Positions 9,293-17,501 of a stretch of DNA of 59,901 nucleotides are shown one piece after another. The stretch's first letter is position 1. Each line of letters opens with the position of its first letter. Position numbers and translations under genes: made by a program. Source of the DNA: Catenulispora rubra (GTDB lineage Bacteria; Actinomycetota; Actinomycetes; Streptomycetales; Catenulisporaceae); NCBI RefSeq assembly GCF_015356825.1, contig NZ_JAACYW010000037.1, positions 1 through 59,901 on the forward strand, written 5' to 3'. Under the pieces are notes generated by a model. It did no database searches. It had not been told where the DNA came from and worked only from the letters and a program-made list of their open reading frames with translations.

Positions 9293-10213
9293 TCAACAAG
9301 ACGCGATTTTGCCGGGAGGGGCGAAGTCGATCGTGCAGAGCTTTCCGCCGTTTGCGCCGAAGAGGTCGACCTTCATGGGGCCCGATACCTGATTCGGCTG
9401 TGTCTTGTCTGCGGCTGTGGTGATTGGTTCGGGCGTGAAGAACAGCAGGCCGGCTTGGCCCGAGGCTGCCTCGACGATCGTAGCGACGTGGGTCGTGCCG
9501 TCGCCGCCGGTAACGGTCGCGAGCGTTGGCTTTATGTCGGAGAGCGTCATTCCGTAGACGTAGCCGTTGTCTCCGGGAGCAGACACGAAGCCATTGCCCA
9601 GCGTCTGAACAGGCGCGGTCTTGGAACCCGCGGTGTTGCCGGCGTTAGGGGTCGTGCCGTAGTGCTGGAGAGGCGGGTTCTTGGAACCCGTGGTGTTGCC
9701 GTAGGTCGGCGTGTTGGGGTAAACCAACCCGGTAGGGGGCGTCTTGGAGCCCAGGGTGTTGCGGTCCTGTGGCGTGTTGCCGTCGACCCACTCGAAAGCA
9801 TGGCCGGGGGCGCAGTCCCCGGTCTTGAAAGTGGGGCCGTTCGGAACGGTATTGGTGACACAGAGATACTTGTCCGTGAACCAGATGGTTGTGCCGGACG
9901 AACCGGGCACGGTATAGCGCTGGCCGGGCGACAACTTGATGACGGGTGACTGCTGTCCGTTGGTGACGTCGGCGTTCTTCCCTCCCGCAGCCGCTGAGTC
10001 GGCTGCGGAGCTTGATCCGCTTATCCCGCCGACCGTCAGCACGGCTCCGGCTGCGATGCCGACTGTTGCCAGCGCCGCACCGGACAACGTCAGCTGGGTC
10101 CTGGTCTGCTTCCGTCGCGCGCTGGCGATGACGGCTGCAGGGGAAAGCGTCGGGTTGTACTCATCGCGGTAGTCCAACGCCGCGATGATGGCGTCTTCTT
10201 CTGCGGTTTCCAT
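9293..10213 (-). CDS. Membrane protein partner of SigE-family sigma factor (putative anti-sigma/sensor)
   Basis: 306 residues. A short cytoplasmic N-terminus (about 40 residues) is followed by one transmembrane helix at about 42-65 and a Gly/Ser/Asn-rich secreted portion. It follows the sigma gene by only three bases, the arrangement of actinomycete sigma/anti-sigma pairs, but no zinc-binding HxxxCxxC motif is present. The outer domain contains three imperfect copies of a repeat of about 20 residues built on N-T-x-G-S-K-x-x-P (roughly residues 145-205), visible in DNA at about 9590-9790. A later folded part ends with a cysteine at the C-terminus. The role as anti-sigma factor is inferred from position and topology. 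Confidence 0.7.
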   Translation of the reverse strand: METAEEDAIIAALDYRDEYNPTLSPAAVIASARRKQTRTQLTLSGAALATVGIAAGAVLTVGGISGSSSAADSAAAGGKNADVTNGQQSPVIKLSPGQRYTVPGSSGTTIWFTDKYLCVTNTVPNGPTFKTGDCAPGHAFEWVDGNTPQDRNTLGSKTPPTGLVYPNTPTYGNTTGSKNPPLQHYGTTPNAGNTAGSKTAPVQTLGNGFVSAPGDNGYVYGMTLSDIKPTLATVTGGDGTTHVATIVEAASGQAGLLFFTPEPITTAADKTQPNQVSGPMKVDLFGANGGKLCTIDFAPPGKIASC

Positions 10214-10216
10214 GTG

Positions 10217-10795
10217 TTAGCTCTTCCTGTCCGAATACAGCAGTGTCAGGACTTGCGAGCCGCGCAGTCTGGCGAGCGCCCGGTGCATCGTGCTCTTCAC
10301 CGTGCCCTGGGATATCCCCAGCTCTGCGGCCGTCTGCGCCTCGCTGAGATCGGCGTAGTAGCGCAGCACCACCACCTGCCGCTCCCGTTTCGTGAGCTTT
10401 GCCAGGGCATCGAGCACGACCATCCGCTGTGAATGCTCATGCGCGAAGTCGTATGCCGTGGCGCGCTCCGGTACATTGCCGAGCTGCTCCCGGTCCCGGT
10501 ACCGTCGCCACCACGTCTTGTGCTGGTTGACGAGGATGGTCCGGATGTAGGCCATGGGATTGTCCGACCGGATACGGTTCCAGCGCGGATACGCCTTCTC
10601 CAGCGCCGCCTGCGCGAGATCCGCCGCGCGGTGCGGCTCACCGCTGAGCAGCTCGGCGATGTGGATCAGACGTCCGCCATTCGCCGCGACGAACGCTGTG
10701 AAATCGGCGTCGAGTTCCTCGCGGCTGAACCCGCGGGTGCGACTCAGGTTTTCGATCTCGTTTTCCACATCACTTAGAGTCTGGCGACCCGGCAA
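10217..10795 (-). CDS. SigE-family RNA polymerase sigma factor (ECF)
   Basis: Group-4 sigma factor with region 2 (about residues 30-95, including HRAADLAQAALEKAYPRW) and region 4 (about 130-185, with LTKERQVVVLRYY-like and the helix-turn-helix LGISQGTVKSTMHRAL). It recruits RNA polymerase to target promoters, probably under control of the membrane protein three bases downstream. The start shown is a TTG with no good ribosome binding site; a GTG at 10768 is a reasonable alternative and would remove only nine residues. Confidence 0.85.
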   Translation of the reverse strand: MPGRQTLSDVENEIENLSRTRGFSREELDADFTAFVAANGGRLIHIAELLSGEPHRAADLAQAALEKAYPRWNRIRSDNPMAYIRTILVNQHKTWWRRYRDREQLGNVPERATAYDFAHEHSQRMVVLDALAKLTKRERQVVVLRYYADLSEAQTAAELGISQGTVKSTMHRALARLRGSQVLTLLYSDRKS

Positions 10796-10962
10796 AAGGT
10801 TCTGGACCCAGCCGAAAAATTCGGGTGCCCGGCTGAGGTGCCCGGCTCGGCGGGCAGGACTCAGGGCCGACCTGCAAGAGCCAGCACAATGTGGCCGATG
10901 AGTCGAATTGTTCGGTCGTTGACGGGCTCGCAGCAGACTGACGCATGCTCGGTGAATGGCAG

Positions 10963-10998
10963 CCGGCCACGGCAGGACTATGTCCGGGCCGTGGCCGG
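10963..10998 (-). terminator. Hairpin terminator of the first MmpL gene
   Basis: CCGGCCACGGC and GCCGTGGCCGG form a perfect 11-base-pair stem around a 14-base loop, 20 bases beyond the stop of the - strand MmpL gene. Confidence 0.7.
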
Positions 10999-11017
10999 AT
11001 CGCGTGCGGGCAACGGC

Positions 11018-13246
11018 CTACCGCGTTGGCATCGGGGCCATGGCGTCATCGTCCCCAGACGGGCCCGGAGACTGGGCAGCGGCGTGCTCGCGGCTGAGGG
11101 CTTCGCCCTCCACATCGACGTGCGGCAGCACTCGGTCGAGCCAGCGCGGCAGCCAGGCGACCTTGTCGCCGAACAGTGCCAGGACGGCGGGAACGAATGC
11201 CAGGCGGACCACGAAGGCGTCGAACAGGACAGCGATGGCCAGCCCGAACCCGATCATCTTGATCATGGAGTCCTCGGCGGTGATGAAGCCGGCGAACACG
11301 GAGATCATGATGAGGGCGGCAGCCACTACGACGCGGGCGCTGTAGCGGAAGCCGGTGGTGATCGCCGCGCCGGCCTCGCCTCCGTGTACGTAGGCCTCCC
11401 GGATCCGCGAGACCAGGAAGACCTCGTAGTCCATGGCCAACCCGAACACGATGCCCACCAGGAAGATCGGCATAAGGCTCATGATGGGGCCGGTTGTGGT
11501 GACTCCCAGCAGGCTGGCACCCCATCCCTTCTGGAAGACCGCGACCACACACCCGAGCGCGGCGAGTACCGACAGCAGGAAGCCGACGGCGGCCTTGACG
11601 GGGATGACGATGGATCGGAACACCACCAGCAGAAGCAGGATGGCCAGGCCCACCACGACGACGAGGTAGGGCACCAGCGCGCCCTGTACCTTCTGGGCGA
11701 CGTCGATGTTCAGCGCGGTGGTCCCGGTGACCTCGAACACCGAGCCCGGAGCGGCGGCCTCGATCGCGGGACGCTCGTTGCGGATGGCGTGGACCAGGTT
11801 CACGGTCTGCTTGCTGGTCGGCGAGTCGGCTGGGACGGCGGAGAAGACCGCGGTGTCGCCCGCAGTGTTGAACCGCGGCGTCGAGACCGAGACCACTCCC
11901 GGAGTGGCGGCGATCCGCTGGCTGATCGTCGCCACCACGGCCTTGGGATCGCCGGCGCCCTTGGCGTCCACCACGATGCTCAAGGGACCGTTGAAGCCGG
12001 GGCCGAATCCCTTGGCGAGGTCGTCGTAGGCCCGGCGCTCGGTGGTGGAGGTCGACTTCGCCTCGTCTCCGGTCTGTCCCAGTTGCAGGCTGAGTATCGG
12101 CAGGGCCAGCACCACCAGTGTGGCGACCGTGCCGACCAGAACCGGCACCGGGTGGCGCCGGACGAAGCCGGCCCACTGGCTGCCGCGGTTGCCTTCCACG
12201 CCCTGGACACGCCGCCCGGTCTTCTTGTAACGGCGGGAGAGCACCGCGCGCGACCAAAAGCCGGTCAGAGCCGGGACCAGGGTCAAGGCGATCAGTACCG
12301 CGATGATCACCGCTGCCGCGGCCGACAGGCCCATCTTGGTCAGTAACGGGATGCGGACCACCGAGAGTCCGGCCAGCGCGATGACGACGGTGAGTCCGGC
12401 GAACACCACAGCGGAACCCGCGGTGCCCACCGCCAGGCCGACTGCTTCCTCGGTGGGGTGTCCGTTGGCCCGTTCCTCCCGGTAGCGCGACACGACGAAA
12501 AGGGCGTAGTCGATTCCGCAAGCCAGGCCGAGCATGGTGGCCAGCGTTCCGGTCGAGGAGGAGAGTCCGAGCGTGCTGGCCAGGGCCGTGATGCCGGCCA
12601 TGCTGACGCCGACGCCGATGAGCGCGGTCAGCAGCGGCAGCCCGGCCGCGGCCATCGATCCGAACGTCACCAGCAGCACAACCGCGGCGATCAGAATGCC
12701 GATCGACTCGCCGGCCCCGCCCGCCGCTGGCTGCTTCGCCAGCGCGGTTCCGCCGATCTCGACGGTTAGGCCGGCATCCCGTGCCTGCTGTGCGGCGTTG
12801 GTCAAGGTGGTCTTGGTGGCATCGGTCAGACTTTTCGGCTTCACCGTGTAGGTGATGGCTGCGTACGCGATCGTGCCGTCCTTGCTGACCGCGTCCTGTG
12901 TCTGGAAGGGATCGACGACGGTGGCGATCTGCGATCCGCCGGACACCTCGCTGACCGTCTTCTCGATGGCGGCCCGGTTGGCGGCCGAGGTGACTTGCTG
13001 CCCGGCGGGCGCGACGAAGACGACCCTGGCGTTCGCGCCGTCTGCCTGCGCGCCGGGGAAGCGCTGCTGCATCAGGTCGAAGGCCCGCTGGGACTCGATG
13101 CCGGGCGTCGAGAATGTGGTGTCCGGCGCCGCGGGGGCGGTGACGGCGCCGAAGCCCACGGCTACCAGCACCACCACCCAGGCCAGCAGGACCAACCAGC
13201 GTCGCCGGTAGGCGAGACAACCCAGCCGATACAGCAACGTCGCCAC
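11018..13246 (-). CDS. MmpL-family RND transporter
   Basis: 742-residue membrane protein of the actinobacterial MmpL branch of the RND superfamily, which uses proton flux to export lipids or drugs. It shows the classic plan: helix 1 at the N-terminus (WLVLLAWVVVLVAVGFG), a first periplasmic domain, helices 2-6, a cytoplasmic loop with basic residues, helix 7, a second periplasmic domain and helices 8-12. The sequence GIDYALFVVSRYREE in the middle and GLAMDYEVFLVSRIREAY near the end are the two family-typical proton-relay/helix 4 and 10 regions. The GTG start follows GGGAG. A MarR-type remnant lies just upstream and was probably its regulator. Confidence 0.92.
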   Translation of the reverse strand: MATLLYRLGCLAYRRRWLVLLAWVVVLVAVGFGAVTAPAAPDTTFSTPGIESQRAFDLMQQRFPGAQADGANARVVFVAPAGQQVTSAANRAAIEKTVSEVSGGSQIATVVDPFQTQDAVSKDGTIAYAAITYTVKPKSLTDATKTTLTNAAQQARDAGLTVEIGGTALAKQPAAGGAGESIGILIAAVVLLVTFGSMAAAGLPLLTALIGVGVSMAGITALASTLGLSSSTGTLATMLGLACGIDYALFVVSRYREERANGHPTEEAVGLAVGTAGSAVVFAGLTVVIALAGLSVVRIPLLTKMGLSAAAAVIIAVLIALTLVPALTGFWSRAVLSRRYKKTGRRVQGVEGNRGSQWAGFVRRHPVPVLVGTVATLVVLALPILSLQLGQTGDEAKSTSTTERRAYDDLAKGFGPGFNGPLSIVVDAKGAGDPKAVVATISQRIAATPGVVSVSTPRFNTAGDTAVFSAVPADSPTSKQTVNLVHAIRNERPAIEAAAPGSVFEVTGTTALNIDVAQKVQGALVPYLVVVVGLAILLLLVVFRSIVIPVKAAVGFLLSVLAALGCVVAVFQKGWGASLLGVTTTGPIMSLMPIFLVGIVFGLAMDYEVFLVSRIREAYVHGGEAGAAITTGFRYSARVVVAAALIMISVFAGFITAEDSMIKMIGFGLAIAVLFDAFVVRLAFVPAVLALFGDKVAWLPRWLDRVLPHVDVEGEALSREHAAAQSPGPSGDDDAMAPMPTR

Positions 13247-13467
13247 GGCGGACTCCCGGTCTCAGGGACTGCTCCAGGACGTTGCGACACCCCTCCCGCC
13301 CTCATGCTCCTGGCAGCAATCCGGCTGTTGAGAGCACGATATGCACGAATTGGGAGTGCCGCCTCCGCAGGTAGTCCGCTTCCTCCCCTGAATCCCGTAT
13401 GGCTGGTCCTGGTTTCGGGACTGGCGCACTCTCTGCCCCGTCGTACTGATGGTGCGGGGGAGTCCCG

Positions 13468-13700
13468 CTACGAGGAACGTCGGGCGGCGGTCTTCTCCAA
13501 CAGGTTCTGCAGGGCGCGTTGCTCCTCCGGAGTGAGCGGAGCCAGAGGTGAGCCTTCGGCGAGGAGTTCGAGAAGCCGTTCGCGCAGGGTGCTGCCCTCA
13601 GCGGTGAGGACGAGGTGCTTGGCGCGTCGATCAGTGGGATGTGCGCGGCGTTCGACCAAGCCCAGCTTCTGATTAAGGAAGACCTCTACAAGGAAGCGGC
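13468..13700 (-). pseudogene. MarR-family regulator, C-terminal fragment
   Basis: The part encoded from about 13659 down to the stop at 13468 reads as the wing and C-terminal dimerisation helices of a MarR repressor (GLVERRAHPTDRRAKHLVLT, then LTPEEQRALQNLLEK). The N-terminal helices and recognition helix that should lie above 13660 are gone; the frame continues about 15 codons without resemblance to the family. It sits 222 bases upstream of the MmpL gene, a common MarR-MmpL pairing, so the pump has probably lost its repressor. Nothing recognisable lies between them. Confidence 0.65.
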
Positions 13701-14024
13701 GTGATCCGCGCGACGATGATCCGCGCCCACGGCATCCTCGCCGAGTGGGGATCAGAAGGTCATCGAGGCCGGGCCCGGACGCCGGGCGAGACCCGCCGGG
13801 ATCACGCCATCAAGGCTCTCGAAGCCGAGCTTCGGCTGGTCAAAGCCGAACGCGCGGCCGTTCACGGACGTCTCGACGCCGCCGCCACCGTGATCGCCGC
13901 GCTGCACTTCGACAACCAAGCTCTCCGCGACCAACTCCACTACCGCGGCGACATCGTTGACCTGCGATCTTGCCGTCAGGACACCGAAACGGCGGACCCA
14001 TGGCAAAACGCGACCTCCCGGTGA
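13655..14024 (+). pseudogene. Coiled-coil protein remnant of a mobile element
   Basis: A + strand reading frame ends LLIKEDLYKEAA and stops at 13703; another frame starting at a GTG at 13701 gives about 107 residues with a basic N-terminus and a clear amphipathic helix (AIKALEAELRLVKAERAAVH, then LDAAATVIAALHFDNQALR). This architecture, HTH-like followed by coiled coil, resembles small accessory proteins encoded next to site-specific recombinases in actinobacterial elements (DUF6262-like), but I cannot name it with certainty. The first part overlaps the MarR fragment, so a junction lies near 13660-13700. Confidence 0.35.
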
Positions 14025-14064
14025 ACGGACCGAGCTCAGCGACCCTCTACCTCCGAAATTGGCT

Positions 14065-14111
14065 GTCGACAGAAAATGTCGACGCACATCGTCGACCAAG
14101 TGTGCTATGCT
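14065..14111 (+). promoter_or_regulatory. Promoter region with three GTCGAC repeats at a 13-base pitch
   Basis: The palindromic hexamer GTCGAC occurs at 14065, 14078 and 14091, exactly 13 bases apart. It ends just before a possible -10 element TATGCT at 14106. The array sits 52 bases upstream of the DGQHR-domain gene, where a repressor would block RNA polymerase. The AT content is locally higher than in the flanks, as in a real promoter. No known regulator is assigned. Confidence 0.45.
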
Positions 14112-14162
14112 GAACTCGTCAGGCGGAATGCGTCGGCAATGTTTGATCCAGGAGGATCTTGA

Positions 14163-15434
14163 ATGAGTGCAGTTGAACGGCCCGCCCTGATCGAGGTTCA
14201 GCGCGGCCACGCCATGATCTCCACCACGCTGACCCCCATGCAGCTGGGTGCGGTTTCGGATGTCGACATGTATGACCCCGACCGTGGCAACGACCCCGAC
14301 AACGGCTACCAGCGCCGCCCGTCGCGGACCCGCATCGCCCAGGCCGCGGCCTTCTACGGCGAGGGTTCCGAGAAGCGGCAGGGCCGGGTGTTCGACGACC
14401 GTCGCGGCCTGATGCCCAACCCGATCATCGCCAACGTGCGTCCCGGCGAGGATGAGACCCCGGAGGGCATCCACCTCGGCGAGTTCCCGACTGGCGTGAA
14501 CGTCACCTTCTACTCCGACGCGGACCGCACACGCGTCATGCACGCGATCAAGAGCGAGGGCAACGCGACGGCGAACGCCACCGTGCTGCTCAGCGAGGAG
14601 GCGACCGCCTGGATCGTCGACGGCCAGCACCGCGGCGGGGCCGTCAAGCTGCTCTCGCCCAAGCGGCTCGGCGACGACTTCCCCGTCCCGGTGAAGTTCA
14701 TGCTCGGGTTCGAGCGCGCCGAGGAGATCCGGCAGTTCTACTACATCAACTCGCAGGCGAAGAACGTCCCGACCGACCTCACCGCGGAGCTTCTCCAGCG
14801 GATGGCCAGGCAGGACGAGGGCGAGGCCGAGTACCTGAGCGAGCGCAAGAACAAGAGCAGTCTCCTGGCGGGTGCCTCCGTCTATGACGCCATGGTCGAG
14901 AATACGAGCCCGTGGATGCGCCGCATCCGGCGTCCCAACGAGCCGGCCTCGAAGGACACCTCGATCGCGGTCTCGCAGTTCATCGCCAGCATCGCCCCTC
15001 TGCAGACCGCGCAGATGCCGCGGACGCTGACTTCGCAGGAGTGGGCGCGGGTCATCGACGCCTTCTGGGAAGCGATCTCTCGCCTGCTGTCCCAGCCCTT
15101 CGACGCGACCGAGCAGCCCGGCGATTGGGTGCTGTTCAAGGCCACCGGCGTCAACACCATGCACCGTGTCCTCGCGGACTGTCTGCCGATCATCATCCAG
15201 CGGGGCGCCAAGCTTGCGGATCCCGACCAGTACGAGCAGCTGCTCGTCGACCTGCCCACGCTGTCGGGAATCGCACTCGACCCCACCACCGGCGACGAGC
15301 GGCAGATCGACGGCGCTGAGTTCTGGCGGTCCGCGTCGATCGCCTCGCAGTTCACCGGCCGCTACGGCACCGACCGCCTGGTCGGAATGATCCGCGGTCT
15401 CATCTCCAAGACCAACAACGCCGTGGAAGTCTGA
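14163..15434 (+). CDS. DGQHR-domain protein (DndB-like)
   Basis: 423 residues. The signature DGQHR is at residues 153-157, and the segment FYYINSQAKNVPTDL near 191 matches the second conserved block of this family. The DGQHR fold resembles ParB/Srx-type nucleotide-hydrolysing domains and is best known from DndB, which regulates DNA phosphorothioation genes, but many stand-alone members live on phages and islands with unknown roles. The ATG is fixed by AGGAGG seven bases upstream. No dndA, C, D or E genes are nearby, so a phosphorothioation role is not supported. It is followed, 171 bases on, by a P63C-domain gene; the two look like a functional pair. Confidence 0.8.
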   Translation: MSAVERPALIEVQRGHAMISTTLTPMQLGAVSDVDMYDPDRGNDPDNGYQRRPSRTRIAQAAAFYGEGSEKRQGRVFDDRRGLMPNPIIANVRPGEDETPEGIHLGEFPTGVNVTFYSDADRTRVMHAIKSEGNATANATVLLSEEATAWIVDGQHRGGAVKLLSPKRLGDDFPVPVKFMLGFERAEEIRQFYYINSQAKNVPTDLTAELLQRMARQDEGEAEYLSERKNKSSLLAGASVYDAMVENTSPWMRRIRRPNEPASKDTSIAVSQFIASIAPLQTAQMPRTLTSQEWARVIDAFWEAISRLLSQPFDATEQPGDWVLFKATGVNTMHRVLADCLPIIIQRGAKLADPDQYEQLLVDLPTLSGIALDPTTGDERQIDGAEFWRSASIASQFTGRYGTDRLVGMIRGLISKTNNAVEV

Positions 15435-15459
15435 ACGCCGCCGCATAGCGATTGTCGCC

Positions 15460-15477
15460 TGCATGCTCGGGCAAGCA
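15460..15477. promoter_or_regulatory. Operator-like imperfect palindrome, copy 1
   Basis: TGCATGCTCGGGCAAGCA matches the perfect palindrome at 15570-15587 at 16 of 18 positions. It lies 25 bases after the DGQHR gene stop. The two sites are separated by exactly 110 bases centre to centre, allowing looping or cooperative binding. Confidence 0.45.
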
Positions 15478-15569
15478 ATGCCACGGCTGGGTAGTATCGG
15501 GGAACGGAATCAGGGATCCACGTGCAGGTTCACAATGTCCTGCGGTGCCGTCCCGCTAGCTGGTAGCGT

Positions 15570-15587
15570 TGCTTGCTCGAGCAAGCA
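15570..15587. promoter_or_regulatory. Perfect 18-base palindrome in front of the P63C gene
   Basis: TGCTTGCTCGAGCAAGCA is its own reverse complement. It lies seven bases upstream of the ribosome binding site CTGGAGG and just past a possible -10 (TAGCGT at 15564). A dimeric repressor bound here would block transcription of the P63C gene. A near copy lies 110 bases upstream. Confidence 0.6.
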
Positions 15588-15605
15588 TTGCAGCTGGAGG
15601 TATGG

Positions 15606-16655
15606 ATGACTACGTCGGTGAACGAGTCCGCGAGCGAGAAGGCCGCCGAACTGTCGAAGCTCGGCGCGAGCAAGGGGGGAATCGCCCGCGCCCGGAGCCT
15701 CGACAGCGAGACCCGCAGCGCGATCGCCGCCCGCGCCGCAGCGGCCCGGTGGGGGGACGTCCAGATCGCCACGAACACCGGGGAGCTGAGCATCGGCTCG
15801 CTGTCGATCTCCTGCGCGGTCCTGGAGGACGGGACGCGCCTCGTGAGCCAGTCCGCCGTCCTGCGGGCACTGGGACGCAACCCGGACAAGTCCCGGCGCA
15901 CCCGCGCTGACACGGAGACCAGCCACCCGCCGTTCCTCTCGGCGAATAACCTGCAGCCTTTCATCCCCGACGACCTCCGCGACCTGGAGGCCCCGATCCC
16001 CTACCGGGTCAAGGGCGAGAGCGGGCGGGCATGGGGCTACCGGGCGGAGATGCTCCCGCTGGTCTGCGAGGTCTACCTCGAAGCCCGCCGCCAGGACGTC
16101 CTTTTCGAGAACCAGCAGGCCACCGCCCGCGCCGCCGAGATCCTCCTCAGCGGGCTGGCCCGTGTTGGCATCGTCGCGCTCGTCGACGAGGCCACCGGCT
16201 ACCAGGAGACCCGGGCCGCGCGCGAGCTGCAGCTGATCCTGGAGAACTACGTCCAGGCCGAGCTGCGCCCCTGGGTCAAGATGTTTCCCGACGAGTTCTT
16301 CAAAGAGATCTACCGTCTGCACGGCTGGGACCTCAAGCCCAACACGACTAAGCGCACCCCGCTGGTCGGGAAGCTGATCAACAAGTTTATCTACGAGCAG
16401 CTGCCGCCGGGCGTCCTCGAGGAGCTCCAGCGGCGGAATCCGCGCCTTCCCAAGGGGTATCGCGCCCACAAGCACCACCAGCTGCTGACCCCGGACACCG
16501 GGAACGTCCACCTCGACCGCCAGATCTCGACCGTCACCACGCTGATGCGCATCTCCACCTCCCGGTCTGAGTTCGACGAACTCTTCACGCGCGCGTTTCC
16601 GCCGGCCCAGGCCCAGATCCCGCTCGTCATCGACATCCCGAAGACCACCGCCTAG
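15606..16655 (+). CDS. P63C-domain protein
   Basis: 349 residues. The N-terminus carries the motif SKGGIARARSLDSETRSAIA with AAAARWG, a basic helix frequent at the start of phage and island proteins. From about residue 180 to 275 it has the P63C domain, with the hallmark VALVDEATGYQETRAARELQ and EFFKEIYRLHGW. P63C proteins are found in phages and mobile islands; their activity is not known. The ATG is chosen for the CTGGAGG ribosome binding site five bases upstream; an in-frame TTG at 15573 lies inside the palindrome and is unlikely. The pairing with the DGQHR gene and the shared operator-like sites suggest a joint function. Confidence 0.8.
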   Translation: MTTSVNESASEKAAELSKLGASKGGIARARSLDSETRSAIAARAAAARWGDVQIATNTGELSIGSLSISCAVLEDGTRLVSQSAVLRALGRNPDKSRRTRADTETSHPPFLSANNLQPFIPDDLRDLEAPIPYRVKGESGRAWGYRAEMLPLVCEVYLEARRQDVLFENQQATARAAEILLSGLARVGIVALVDEATGYQETRAARELQLILENYVQAELRPWVKMFPDEFFKEIYRLHGWDLKPNTTKRTPLVGKLINKFIYEQLPPGVLEELQRRNPRLPKGYRAHKHHQLLTPDTGNVHLDRQISTVTTLMRISTSRSEFDELFTRAFPPAQAQIPLVIDIPKTTA

Positions 16656-16939
16656 CCATCCCTGAACCCCTCACACCGGGTCGGGGAGCGCGAACCCGTC
16701 CAGGAGATCCACACCGGTCTCCGACGGGCGCTTAGCATCTCCAGCGACTGCACCTCGGCTTTCTGCGGCTACGTGACGGACGTGCCTTACACGTGGTTAG
16801 GGCCCTGACCTAGTGGCAGCATCACTACCTCTAGATGACGATCGCGCGGGCCGCACATGTCGGCCGGCGCCCAAGCGGTGCTTCATCTCGAAGGACAGGT
16901 CCGAGTGCAACCGCAACTGTGTTTCATGAGACAACGGAA
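16656..16939. other. Intergenic stretch without recognisable gene
   Basis: Between the P63C stop and the broken hydrolase I find no conserved coding segment, RNA gene or strong hairpin. Short open frames here have no familiar content. It may contain the right edge of the DGQHR/P63C unit, but no inverted or direct repeat marks it. Confidence 0.4.
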
Positions 16940-17465
16940 GCTGGAGAACACTGCCACCCCGACCACATCGGCTGGGCCGCGCATGCCGGTGCCGGCAACT
17001 CACCTGTGTTCGCCCACGCCGAGTACTTGGTCGCCGAGCCGGAATGGTCCCAGCAATCGCTGCCGGCGGCCGCAGGCCTTCCCCGGGAGGCCATCGCGGC
17101 CTTGGCACCTTATGTTCGCACCGTGGCCGACGGTCAGGAGATGTTCCCGGGTGTGCAGGTCCGGATCACCGGCGGCCACACCGCTCGGCACGCGGAGTTC
17201 GTCATCCACGGTGGCGGCATCCGTCTGATCGCGTTCGGCGACTCCATGCACTCACCGTTCCAGGTGAGCCACCCCGAATGGTCCTCGTGTCTACGATCAC
17301 GACCCGGCAGCGTCGGCCGAGCGTCGTCGCCGCCTCGTTGCAGAGTTGGAAGAGCCCGACACCATCGGCTTCGGCATCCACTTCGCCGATGTCGTCTTCG
17401 GGAAGGTCCGTCGGGACGGCTACAGCCGTATCTGGCAGCCCCTGGCCGACGAGGGGACCGGGTAA
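16940..17465 (+). pseudogene. Metallo-beta-lactamase-fold hydrolase, truncated and frameshifted
   Basis: The recognisable part begins at HCHPDHIGW (the end of the HxHxDH zinc motif), continues with ITGGHTARH and FGDSMHSPFQVSHPEW, then changes frame near 17283 to DHDPAASAERRRRL and finishes at a TAA at 17463. The N-terminal strands and first histidine of the motif are missing, so the fragment cannot hold the metal centre. It converges on the second MmpL gene. Confidence 0.7.
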
Positions 17466-17501
17466 GAAAGCGCGCCGACCCGGATGTCGGGCTCCATCGA
17501 A

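Noticed and set aside
9590..9790. CRISPR-like array
   Set aside because: The repeats are degenerate, contiguous and in coding frame, without spacers; no cas genes in the window.
9293..10213. Zinc anti-sigma (ZAS) assignment for the SigE partner
   Set aside because: No HxxxCxxC motif; anti-sigma role rests only on position and topology.
10838..12346. 502-codon open frame opposite the first MmpL gene
   Set aside because: Composition rich in Asp, Gly, His, Arg and Gln with no hydrophobic core; it mirrors the MmpL codons.
14163..15434. DNA phosphorothioation (Dnd) system
   Set aside because: Only a DndB-like DGQHR protein is present; no dndA/C/D/E or sspABCD-like genes nearby.
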